The notes below the pieces were generated by a model, which was given only the letters and a program-made list of their open reading frames with translations, made no database searches and had not been told where the DNA came from. Positions 26,253-33,343 of a stretch of DNA of 64,000 bases are shown one piece after another. The translations under genes were made by a program, and so were the position numbers. This stretch comes from Ruminococcus flavefaciens (GTDB lineage: Bacteria; Bacillota; Clostridia; Oscillospirales; Ruminococcaceae): positions 299,389-363,388 of the forward strand of contig NZ_FNWV01000002.1 of the NCBI RefSeq assembly GCF_900108555.1, given 5' to 3'. Within the stretch, counting starts at the first letter, position 1; the number at the start of each line of letters is the position of its first letter.

Positions 26253-26285
26253 AACAAAAAGGCTTCACATTTCTGTGAAGCCTTT
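26253..26285. terminator. Bidirectional terminator between DUF2974 and rplA
   Basis: The stem AAAGGCTTCACA / TGTGAAGCCTTT (26258-26285) has T5 on the minus-strand side. It ends the rpmG-rplA operon and probably also the plus-strand gene. Confidence 0.85.
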
Positions 26286-26303
26286 AATATTAGCTATTAT
26301 TTA

Positions 26304-26999
26304 TCAAACACCGTACTTAGCTGTAGCAACAGGAACACCAGGGCCCATTGTTGAAGTAACTGTGCAGCTCTTGAGGTAAGTACCCTTAGCAGCAGCAGGC
26401 TTAGCCTTTACGATAGCTTCCATAAGTGTAGAGAAGTTCTCTTCGAGCTTCTGAGCACCGAATGAAGCCTTACCGATAGGACAGTGAATGATGTTTGTCT
26501 TGTCGAGACGATACTCGATCTTACCAGCCTTAGCCTCTGTAACAGCCTTTGCAACATCAGGAGTTACAGTACCAGCCTTTGGGTTTGGCATAAGACCACG
26601 AGGTCCGAGAACCTTACCAAGACGACCAACGAGACCCATCATGTCAGGTGAAGCGATAACAACGTCGAAGTCCATCCAGTTTTCCTTCATGATTTTGTCT
26701 ACGAGATCCTGTCCACCAACGAACTCTGCGCCTGCGCCCTGAGCTGCCTCATACTTGTCTTCCTTGCAGAATACGCATACACGAACAGTCTTACCTGTAC
26801 CGTTAGGGAGAACAACAGCACCTCTAACCTGCTGGTCAGCGTGTCTTGAGTCAACACCAAGACGAATGTGTGCCTCTATAGTTTCATCGAACTTAGCCTT
26901 TGCGTTCTTGCAAACTAAGTCAAGAGCCTCTGCGGACTCATACTGCTTTGCATAATCAACAGCCTTTGCGCTGTCAACATATTTCTTGCCGTGTTTCAT
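26304..26999 (-). CDS. rplA: 50S ribosomal protein L1
   Basis: This 231-residue protein has the normal L1 length. It starts [15 protein letters not shown] and contains the L1 signature [21 protein letters not shown] (about 121-141). L1 binds 23S rRNA at the E-site stalk and in many bacteria represses its own L11-L1 operon by binding the leader. It is the last gene of rpmG-secE-nusG-rplK-rplA and is separated from rplK by 123 bp. Confidence 0.97.
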   Translation of the reverse strand: MKHGKKYVDSAKAVDYAKQYESAEALDLVCKNAKAKFDETIEAHIRLGVDSRHADQQVRGAVVLPNGTGKTVRVCVFCKEDKYEAAQGAGAEFVGGQDLVDKIMKENWMDFDVVIASPDMMGLVGRLGKVLGPRGLMPNPKAGTVTPDVAKAVTEAKAGKIEYRLDKTNIIHCPIGKASFGAQKLEENFSTLMEAIVKAKPAAAKGTYLKSCTVTSTMGPGVPVATAKYGV

Positions 27000-27122
27000 T
27001 ATATTTCCTCCTATTTAAGTGGTAATACCGGGAGCTTATAGCTTACCCGATTAGCGGAATTTTCCTCCCACCAATAGAACTCTGAACGGGAAAATATCCC
27101 ACTTCATCATTCAAAAAATTGA
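27000..27122 (-). promoter_or_regulatory. rplK-rplA spacer with two hairpins
   Basis: On the transcribed strand GGGATATTTTCCC and a CGGG-AGCT / AGCT-TACCCG-like stem can form before the rplA ribosome-binding site. This may be a control or RNA-processing site for L1. Autoregulation by L1 is known elsewhere, normally at the rplK leader; its presence here is an inference. Confidence 0.3.
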
Positions 27123-27548
27123 TTAGTCAACAACTACAACGCCCATTGAACGAGCTGTACCAGCGATCATGCTTATAGCTGCCTCAAGTGAACCTGCGTT
27201 GAGGTCAGGCATCTTTGTCTCAGCGATCTTCTGGATCTGTTCCTTTGTGATGTTAGCGACCTTAGTCTTGTTAGGTACTCCTGAACCGCTGTTGATATTG
27301 CAAGCCTTCTTGATAAGAACAGCTGCGGGTGGAGTCTTTGTGATGAACGAGAATGAACGGTCTGCGTAAACAGTGATAACAACAGGGATTATCATACCGA
27401 TGTCGTTCTTTGTTCTCTCGTTGAATTCCTTTGTGAATGCCATGATATTAACACCGTGCTGACCGAGTGCCGGACCAACAGGTGGTGCAGGAGTAGCCTT
27501 TCCTGCTGCGATCTGAAGCTTAATGTAGCCAACTACTTTCTGTGCCAT
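27123..27548 (-). CDS. rplK: 50S ribosomal protein L11
   Basis: This 141-residue protein starts [20 protein letters not shown] and has [22 protein letters not shown], the conserved L11 N-terminal region that contacts the GTPase-associated centre. The C-terminal [10 protein letters not shown] is also typical. The ATG at 27548 is chosen because GGAGGTG lies upstream and family members start at MA(Q/K)K; a longer frame from 27587 adds 13 unrelated residues. It sits between nusG and rplA in the usual order. Confidence 0.97.
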   Translation of the reverse strand: MAQKVVGYIKLQIAAGKATPAPPVGPALGQHGVNIMAFTKEFNERTKNDIGMIIPVVITVYADRSFSFITKTPPAAVLIKKACNINSGSGVPNKTKVANITKEQIQKIAETKMPDLNAGSLEAAISMIAGTARSMGVVVVD

Positions 27549-27641
27549 GTATTCGCACCTCCATAAATGTGGTAAATGGCGAGGCAAGAATTATTTTACC
27601 TCTCCCACTGAACCCATACTGCGGGTTCTTTTTGACCTGAA

Positions 27642-28169
27642 TTAATCCTCCACTAATACTACCTGACTTATAGGCAGTGTAGTTGGAGTCTCACGACCGA
27701 ACATTGAGACAAGAAGGTCTACAGAACGGTCTTCAAGATTGATGTTCTGAACAACACCGATAAATCCGTCCATAGCAGTACCTGAGATACGGACGCTGTC
27801 GCCGACCTTGAAGTTAACAGTAACAGAAGAAACTTCAATGCCAAAGAGCTTTTCAACTTCCTCTTCTGAAAGGGGAGTAGGCTCTGAAGCAGGTCCTACG
27901 AAGCCTGTACAGCCTCTGGTATTGCGAACGACATACCATGAATCATCGTTCATTATCATCTTGACGAGAACGTAACCCGGATAGGTTTTGCGTTCTACTT
28001 CTTTGGTTTTTCCATCTGTGATCTCAGTTGCTCTTTCAGTAGGAACTCTGACCTCTTGGATAAGTTCATGAAGCTTACGGTTTTCTACAACCTTTTCAAT
28101 ATTCTGAGCTACCTTATTTTCATAGCCTGAATATGTGTGGATAACGTACCACTTAGCTGCTTCTGACAT
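27642..28169 (-). CDS. nusG: Transcription termination/antitermination factor NusG
   Basis: This 175-residue protein has the NGN domain (AKWYVIHTYSGYENKVAQNI; VLVKMIMNDDSWYVVRNTRGCTGFVG) and a C-terminal KOW domain (FKVGDSVRISGTAMDGFIGVVQ). NusG binds RNA polymerase and controls pausing and Rho- or ribosome-coupled transcription. It follows secE and precedes rplK, the standard arrangement. A small GAACCC...GGGTTC stem lies in the nusG-rplK gap. Confidence 0.97.
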   Translation of the reverse strand: MSEAAKWYVIHTYSGYENKVAQNIEKVVENRKLHELIQEVRVPTERATEITDGKTKEVERKTYPGYVLVKMIMNDDSWYVVRNTRGCTGFVGPASEPTPLSEEEVEKLFGIEVSSVTVNFKVGDSVRISGTAMDGFIGVVQNINLEDRSVDLLVSMFGRETPTTLPISQVVLVED

Positions 28170-28194
28170 AATTCTCCTCCTGATCTCCTCTGAA

Positions 28195-28428
28195 TTAGTG
28201 AGCGTTATAGATCAAACGCATCAAGAACATAAAAAGCTGATCTATTGCGCCTACGAAAACTGCTGATGCAACGATAACACTTACAACGACTGATGTGTTG
28301 GTTACTACAGTTTCCTTAGATGGCCAAACCACTTTTTTGAATTCTACTTTGAGGTCCTTGAACCATTTTCGGATCTTTCCTACTTCTTTTTTCTCGGACT
28401 TCTTATCTGAAGTTGTATTCTTAGCCAT
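28195..28428 (-). CDS. secE: Preprotein translocase subunit SecE
   Basis: This 77-residue protein has a charged cytoplasmic N terminus, the conserved amphipathic segment WFKDLKVEFKKVVWPSKETV and a single transmembrane helix (SVVVSVIVASAVFVGAIDQL). SecE clamps the SecYEG channel. The start MAKNTTSDKK at 28428 is chosen because AAGGGG precedes it. It lies between rpmG and nusG as usual. Confidence 0.95.
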   Translation of the reverse strand: MAKNTTSDKKSEKKEVGKIRKWFKDLKVEFKKVVWPSKETVVTNTSVVVSVIVASAVFVGAIDQLFMFLMRLIYNAH

Positions 28429-28445
28429 AAAAATACCCCTTCCGA

Positions 28446-28595
28446 TTACTTTGTTTCCTTGTGAAGAGTATGCTTTCTGCAGAATTTGCAATGTTTCATC
28501 ATTTCAATTCTGTCAGGGTCGTTCTTCTTGTTTTTCTTGGAAACATAGTTGCGCTGCTTGCACTCTGTACAAGCTAAAGTAACCTTTACTCTCAT
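28446..28595 (-). CDS. rpmG: 50S ribosomal protein L33
   Basis: This 49-residue protein starts [20 protein letters not shown] and has the second Cys pair in [10 protein letters not shown]. The four cysteines (CxxC...CxxC) show the zinc-binding form of L33. A GGAGGTG ribosome-binding site lies upstream; a longer frame starting at 28724 is spurious. It opens the rpmG-secE-nusG-rplK-rplA operon. No tRNA-Trp gene, often found here in other genomes, is visible. Confidence 0.95.
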   Translation of the reverse strand: MRVKVTLACTECKQRNYVSKKNKKNDPDRIEMMKHCKFCRKHTLHKETK

Positions 28596-28614
28596 ATCGG
28601 CACCTCCTGAATTA

Positions 28615-28680
28615 GTACTTCCTTTGTTACCAAAGGTAGGTTGTTTGCCTCCCTCGCACGGGGGCAAAAAAATAAACCCC
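28615..28680 (-). promoter_or_regulatory. Leader of the rpmG operon with stem-loops
   Basis: On the transcribed strand GGGGG...CCCCC (in the 28646-28680 region) and CCTTTG/CAAAGG (about 28619-28634) can form stems between promoter and rpmG. This may be a protein-binding leader or attenuator. Confidence 0.35.
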
Positions 28681-28695
28681 CAACGAGGTACTACC

Positions 28696-28724
28696 ATTAT
28701 AACATATATAAATAGCAATGTCAA
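28696..28724 (-). promoter_or_regulatory. Promoter of the rpmG-secE-nusG-rplK-rplA operon
   Basis: TTGACA (28719-28724) and TATAAT (28696-28701), both perfect, have a 17-bp spacer on the minus strand. Confidence 0.9.
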
Positions 28725-28744
28725 GCATTTTTTGAAAGTTTTTA

Positions 28745-28890
28745 GCTTATAGTGTTTAGTGGTTAGAGCTTTGTAGGGGACGCCGCCCTCGGCGTCCCGA
28801 TAATTGCGATGATACTCCTCGTGTCGAGAAGCAAATACCCTTTCGATGATAAACGGACGAGCAAGGGTGCAGCGTCACGCTGCCGCTGCC
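28745..28890. repeat. Hairpin-family repeat with AGTGGTTAG head
   Basis: TTTAGTGGTTAGAG leads into GTAGGGGACGCCG-ccct-CGGCGTCCC (stem 28777-28798), then ATAATTGCGATG. The same head, stem and tail order recurs at 52436-52510 with TAC/GTA in place of GAC/GTC in the arms. No gene is seen. Confidence 0.85.
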
Positions 28891-28895
28891 TGCTA

Positions 28896-28924
28896 TTGAC
28901 TTTTAATACCTAAACGCTTATAAT
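28896..28924 (+). promoter_or_regulatory. Promoter of the GT2 gene
   Basis: The hexamers TTGACT (28896-28901) and TATAAT (28919-28924) have a 17-bp spacer. Confidence 0.8.
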
Positions 28925-28954
28925 ATATAATAGTATAAATAAGCAGCAGGGGAG

Positions 28955-29704
28955 ATGATGACTATTTCGGACAATGTGATCATATCAGTTATAGTGCCTG
29001 CACATAACGAAGAAAAGTATGTGGAAAGATGCATAAATTCGATAAAACAGGCTGCTTCCCGTGTTAAATGCGGAGTTGAGACTATAATCGTATGCAACAG
29101 ATGTACGGACCGTACTGCCGAACTTGCACTTGCAAACGGAGCGCGTGTCGTTGCCGACGAGAGCAGATGTATAGCCACAGTCCGAAATGCAGGTATCAAT
29201 GCTGCAAGGGGAAAGGTAATAGTAACTATAGACTGCGATAACCGCATGACCGAGGATACTCTGCGCGAAATACTTGGTATGCTCAACAGCGGAAAGTACA
29301 TAGGCGGCGGAGCTCCGCTGCGCTTCGAGAGATACTCGGCGGCATTATGGTTAAACGATATCATCTGCCGTCTGGGCTTTAAGCTTACGGGACTTTACTG
29401 CGGTATATTCTGGGCAAGGAAGTCTGATTTTGACGCTATAGGTGGATTTATTGAGAAAAAAGCAGGGGAGGACATCGCGACAGCAAAGGCACTGAGAGCC
29501 TATGGCAGAAAGAGCGGTAAGAAGTACGGCTGTCTGCGAAAAAATCGCCTTATCAATTCCACGCGAAAGTACGATGATATGGGGGACTGGCTTTACTTCA
29601 AGCTCATATTCAAAAATGCAGGGGCATTGATAAAAGCTGCATTCGGCGACCGCAGCGGCTACGACAAGCTTATGGACGAAATGTTCTACGATTACAATAA
29701 ATAA
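28955..29704 (+). CDS. Family 2 glycosyltransferase
   Basis: This 249-residue cytoplasmic or membrane-associated GT-A-fold enzyme starts with ISVIVPAHNEEKYVERCINS, the GT2 nucleotide-sugar binding start. ETIIVCNRCTDRTAELALANGARV is the next conserved strand, and VIVTIDCDNRMTEDTL carries a DxD-like motif (DCDN). The acceptor is unknown; roles in surface polysaccharide or protein glycosylation are possible. No transmembrane helices are obvious. It lies 45 bp upstream of the LRR/cohesin-like/dockerin gene on the same strand, so the two may be one transcript. Confidence 0.87.
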   Translation: MMTISDNVIISVIVPAHNEEKYVERCINSIKQAASRVKCGVETIIVCNRCTDRTAELALANGARVVADESRCIATVRNAGINAARGKVIVTIDCDNRMTEDTLREILGMLNSGKYIGGGAPLRFERYSAALWLNDIICRLGFKLTGLYCGIFWARKSDFDAIGGFIEKKAGEDIATAKALRAYGRKSGKKYGCLRKNRLINSTRKYDDMGDWLYFKLIFKNAGALIKAAFGDRSGYDKLMDEMFYDYNK

Positions 29705-29749
29705 TTTTTCTGTTCAGCCCTCAGCGTATGGCTGGATACGGAGGTATAT

Positions 29750-31174
29750 ATGAAGTTAAAAAGGTGCATATCAGCCGTGCTTTCGGCGGCAATAATAGCA
29801 GGAGCACTTCCGAGCGGCTATATATTTACAGGCAGCGCAGACGAGTCTCAGGCTTTCGAGTATTCAACTGCCACATCTGCCGGGATAACCTATCATAAGT
29901 ATTCAGACCACGTTGAGCTCAGCAATGCAGCTGTTTCGGGAAAGGTAGATGTACCTGCACAGATAGCAGGACTCCCTGTAACAGTTATCGGCGATAATGC
30001 GTTTGCAGGCAGAGAGGTCACAGCAGTTACACTTCCCGAAAGTGTCAGTGAGATCGGCAAGTATGCGTTCAAGGACTGCCGAAAGCTTGAGGAGATAGTG
30101 ATATACAATAAAAGCTGCACTTTGTTCGACAGCGGCGATACTATATGTAACTCGGCAGGCAGCGGAAGTACAGCGGCAGTATACACAGGAAAGATAGTCG
30201 GAGCAGAAAATTCTCCTGCTTCCGAATATGCTGCCAAGTATAAATATCGCTTCGAGACATTGTCTGTAAATACACTTGCATCGACTACTTCCACAACGTC
30301 AAAAACTACCACAACGACTTCAAAAACTACAACTACCACATCTAAAACTACCACAAAGACTTCCACAACTACTTCAAAGACCACCACAACAACGTCAACT
30401 ACTTCAACTACATCTACAACTACAACTACCACACGCACAGCCGTTCAGGGTAAGCCTATATTCAAGCTTAGCCGTACGGAAGTATACCTCAGTGAGTCGC
30501 CAAACCGCAAAGAACAGGTAACTATCACAGTTGAGGGAGCAGATAAGCTCTACAGTGAGACTGTGCTCTACGTATATTTTGACAGCAGACTGAAAATAGG
30601 AGAAGTTAAAGCAGGTCAGGCTATCGACCAGCTCACAGTCGGACAGGCAATAGGTGATACCAAGGACTTCATCGTACTTACAACAGGCGGCTCGACTGAT
30701 GCTGGCAAGGACGGAATTATGTGGACGGTAGATGTTACACTTCCTGCGGAATGTAAGGTGGGAGATGTGTTCAGCTTTGAGGTAGGAAAGTCCAAATACG
30801 GAAAGATACAGCCGCTTTTCACCAACTTCGCCAACGATGACAAGGGCAAGGCAATGACGAAATACGCTTTCAGCGAGGGGCTTGATAAGGGAAGCATAAC
30901 TGTAATAGCTGATCCACCGTATGCAATGGGCGATATAAATAACGATAAGCTTGTGGACTCAGTTGACGCTTCTGTACTTATGAAAGAATATGCATATATC
31001 TCCAGCGGCAAGGCAACAACATTCACAGATCAACGCCAGAAGCTTGCGGCAGATGTTAATAATGACGGCATGGCAGATTCAGTCGATGCATCATTGATAC
31101 TGGCGTATTATGCATATAATTCGGGAACGGATAAAAAAATAGACTTTAGCGACTTTATCAAAAACAGAAAATAG
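29750..31174 (+). CDS. Secreted LRR / cohesin-like / dockerin protein
   Basis: This protein has 474 residues. A signal peptide (about 1-28) is followed by a short BspA-type leucine-rich region (about 60-125; VDVPAQIAGLPVTVIGDNAF, VTLPESVSEIGKYAFKDC). A Thr/Ser/Lys linker comes next (about 180-225). The middle domain (about 228-385; FKLSRTEVYLSESPNRKEQ, LYVYFDSRLKIGEVKAGQ, VGDVFSFEVGKSKYGKI) has the strand pattern and length of a cohesin. The C terminus is a dockerin of the VDSVDAS type (GDINNDKLVDSVDASVLM, then DVNNDGMADSVDASLIL). A cohesin plus dockerin on one chain is what adaptor scaffoldins look like. The cohesin call is from pattern only and is moderately sure; the dockerin is secure. 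Confidence 0.8.
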   Translation: MKLKRCISAVLSAAIIAGALPSGYIFTGSADESQAFEYSTATSAGITYHKYSDHVELSNAAVSGKVDVPAQIAGLPVTVIGDNAFAGREVTAVTLPESVSEIGKYAFKDCRKLEEIVIYNKSCTLFDSGDTICNSAGSGSTAAVYTGKIVGAENSPASEYAAKYKYRFETLSVNTLASTTSTTSKTTTTTSKTTTTTSKTTTKTSTTTSKTTTTTSTTSTTSTTTTTTRTAVQGKPIFKLSRTEVYLSESPNRKEQVTITVEGADKLYSETVLYVYFDSRLKIGEVKAGQAIDQLTVGQAIGDTKDFIVLTTGGSTDAGKDGIMWTVDVTLPAECKVGDVFSFEVGKSKYGKIQPLFTNFANDDKGKAMTKYAFSEGLDKGSITVIADPPYAMGDINNDKLVDSVDASVLMKEYAYISSGKATTFTDQRQKLAADVNNDGMADSVDASLILAYYAYNSGTDKKIDFSDFIKNRK

Positions 31175-31178
31175 AAGA

Positions 31179-31207
31179 TGAACCCCGAGGCTTTGCCTCG
31201 GGGTTCA
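31179..31207 (+). terminator. Strong stem after the LRR/cohesin-like/dockerin gene
   Basis: The arms TGAACCCCGAGGC / GCCTCGGGGTTCA around TTT form a perfect 13-bp stem. The following sequence is only weakly T-rich. Confidence 0.7.
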
Positions 31208-31495
31208 TTAGTTGAGAGCTGAGAATTGAGAGTTAAGGCGTTCGCTGCGCTCGAATTATTTAAATTATGAAGCAGTAGGTCACGTCTGCTAACAGGAGAT
31301 GCGCCCCTCTGTCTCTCCATACACTGTAGGAGTAACTCTCGGCGTTCCGTTGTAGGGGCGGATATTATCCACCCGTGATACAACAATAATATTCGTGGGG
31401 CGATGTACAGTGTAACCGCATACCTGCGCGGGCGAGCGGAACTCGCCCCTACATGGTCGATTTTTGTGGAACGTCGAGGACTCCGTCGCCGCTTC
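31208..31495. repeat. Repeat island between two convergent genes
   Basis: The island has no gene. It holds a GTTGAGAGCTGAGAATTGAG tract, then TTGTAGGGGCGGAT-att-ATCCACCC (31350-31374), and GGGCGAG-cggaa-CTCGCCCCTACA (31430-31453). The latter is identical over more than 20 bases to 52747-52770, and both are preceded by a GGGGCGATGT segment. The end (CTAATGGCTAACGG) overlaps the comF stop region. Confidence 0.8.
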
Positions 31496-32161
31496 CTAAT
31501 GGCTAACGGCTTTTTTAGCGGTTTTACAGCAGCAGGCGCAGTGTACGGAAACTGCGCCGTTTTCTTTTGCCACAGTGATGAGCTCGCGGAGCGTATTGCC
31601 CGTAGTGCAGATATCATCAACTATGAGGACGCGCTTGCCTTTGAGCTTTTTGCTGTCCGCAGAAAAGGCATTTTTCAGATTGAGCGATCTTTTCAGATGA
31701 TCCAGTTCTTTCTGAGCACGGGTGCGGCGCGTCTTGAAAACAGCCTTTGCCTCAACGGGGATACCGAGGGTACGGCTTATCTCTTTTGCAATGAGCAGCG
31801 ACTGATTGAAGCCGCGCCTGCGCAGGTCCTTTTTATGCAGCGGAGCAGGAACGATAATATCAATTTTATCCTTTATGCCCTCAGACTTTAAACGCTCGGC
31901 GAGAATACTGCCGAGAGCGAAGTCCGCATTGCCGCCGATACCGTTTTTCATAAGGAATATGGCAGGCTTTACAGAGTCGTCATACTCAAATGCAGCCGTG
32001 AAGCTTTCCGCACCTTCAATGCTGAACGTGCCGTCGTATATACTCAGCTTTTCCTCGCAGGACTTGCAGAACCTGTTCATAGCATCGATGATATCGCCGC
32101 ATATAGGACATCTTGTGGGAAAGAACAGGTGCAGTATCTTTCTTTTGGTTTCAAATCTCAT
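31496..32161 (-). CDS. comF: ComF-family phosphoribosyltransferase-like protein
   Basis: This 221-residue protein has an N-terminal zinc ribbon (CPICGDIIDAMNRFCKSCEE), then DIIVPAPLHKKDLRRRGFNQ (ComF signature) and the PRPP-binding loop VLIVDDICTTGNTLREL near residue 178. ComF proteins act in DNA uptake with the ComFA helicase and contribute to DNA repair in some bacteria; the enzymatic reaction is not settled. No comFA lies next to it here. The ATG follows the rlmL-like gene by 46 bp. Confidence 0.92.
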   Translation of the reverse strand: MRFETKRKILHLFFPTRCPICGDIIDAMNRFCKSCEEKLSIYDGTFSIEGAESFTAAFEYDDSVKPAIFLMKNGIGGNADFALGSILAERLKSEGIKDKIDIIVPAPLHKKDLRRRGFNQSLLIAKEISRTLGIPVEAKAVFKTRRTRAQKELDHLKRSLNLKNAFSADSKKLKGKRVLIVDDICTTGNTLRELITVAKENGAVSVHCACCCKTAKKAVSH

Positions 32162-32176
32162 ATCATCACCTAAATC

Positions 32177-32202
32177 AAAAGCTCCGTTATCACGGAGCTT
32201 TT
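32177..32202 (-). terminator. Terminator between the RNA methyltransferase gene and comF
   Basis: The stem AAAAGCTCCG / CGGAGCTTTT lies 6 bp after the methyltransferase stop and ends in T4 on the minus strand. It may be leaky, letting some read-through into comF. Confidence 0.7.
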
Positions 32203-32207
32203 ATCTT

Positions 32208-33323
32208 TTAAAAATACATATATAACTGGCACTTTATCATGCCGTTGTAGAGCTTTCTGCGCTTTGTGGCAGGTGTGCCGAAAATTTTCTCGAACTCCTC
32301 ATGTGGTGAGATTATGTAGCTCTGCTTGCTGCCGCCCTTGCCGAGAACTCTTCCCATTTTTCTGTAGATATCCTCAGCCTCTCTCAGTTCGAGGAGTCTC
32401 TCACCGTAAGGCGGATTGCAGATAACAATGGAGTTTTCGGGCTGAACGAACTTTGTTATATCAGCCTGCTCGATAGTCAGCCTTGACTTGATGCCTGCCT
32501 TGTGAGCGTTGTCAAGAGTAAGAGCAACTGCCGCATCGTCGATATCAGCACCTATTCCGTGGAACTCAGCCGACCTGTCAACGCTGTCGATAGCTCTTTT
32601 TCTTTCCTCCTGCCAGATCTTTGAGTCAAGACAGCTCCACTTTTCAGCAGCAAATCTTCTGTTGATGCCCGGAGCTATTTTCAGAGCTTTCAGAGCAGCT
32701 TCGATAAGGAGAGTACCGCTTCCGCAGAATGGATCGCATACTATTGAATCGGGACGGACTCTTGCAAGGTCGATAATTCCTGCCGCAAGAGTTTCCTTGA
32801 TAGGAGCTGCATTGGAGTTGCGTCTGTAGCCGCGCTTGTGGAGTCCCACACCGCTTGTATCAAGGTATATAGAAACAACGTCTTTAAGTATGCTGAACTT
32901 TATCTGTACCGTAGGACCTGTTTCGTCGAACCAGTTTATACCGTACTTTGCTTTCAGCCTTTCAACAGCAGCCTTTTTTACTATGGACTGACAGTCGGGA
33001 ACGCTGTGAAGAGCCGAGTTAAGAGAGTGTCCCTTTACTGGGAAGGCGTCCTGCGGACCTATATAGCGTTCAAGCTCTATAGCCTTTACGCCTTGGAAAA
33101 GCTCCTCAAAGGTAGTAGCCTTGAATTCAATAAGCTCGATGAGCACACGCTCGGCAGTTGACAGACAAAGATTAGCACGGGCGAGGATATTCTCGTCGCC
33201 CGTGAAGCTTATTTTACCGTCGCTGACCTTTAAGTCAGTACCGCCGATCTTTTGTATTTCGTACTTTAATACGCTTTCCAGACCGAAGTGGCATGGACAG
33301 CATAATCTTATTTTATCGTTCAA
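32208..33323 (-). CDS. THUMP-domain class I SAM-dependent RNA methyltransferase (RlmL/YpsC-type)
   Basis: This 371-residue protein has an N-terminal ferredoxin-like/THUMP region (about 1-155; FGLESVLKYEIQKIGGTDLK) and a Rossmann-type methyltransferase (about 160-371). VCDPFCGSGTLLIEAALKA is the SAM-binding motif, and ICNPPYGERL (NPPY) is the motif of N2-guanine or N6-adenine methylation. Relatives methylate G2445 of 23S rRNA. A cytoplasmic rRNA-modifying role is likely; the exact base is inferred. Confidence 0.92.
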   Translation of the reverse strand: MNDKIRLCCPCHFGLESVLKYEIQKIGGTDLKVSDGKISFTGDENILARANLCLSTAERVLIELIEFKATTFEELFQGVKAIELERYIGPQDAFPVKGHSLNSALHSVPDCQSIVKKAAVERLKAKYGINWFDETGPTVQIKFSILKDVVSIYLDTSGVGLHKRGYRRNSNAAPIKETLAAGIIDLARVRPDSIVCDPFCGSGTLLIEAALKALKIAPGINRRFAAEKWSCLDSKIWQEERKRAIDSVDRSAEFHGIGADIDDAAVALTLDNAHKAGIKSRLTIEQADITKFVQPENSIVICNPPYGERLLELREAEDIYRKMGRVLGKGGSKQSYIISPHEEFEKIFGTPATKRRKLYNGMIKCQLYMYF

Positions 33324-33343
33324 TTTATCACCTGTTTTAAGTA

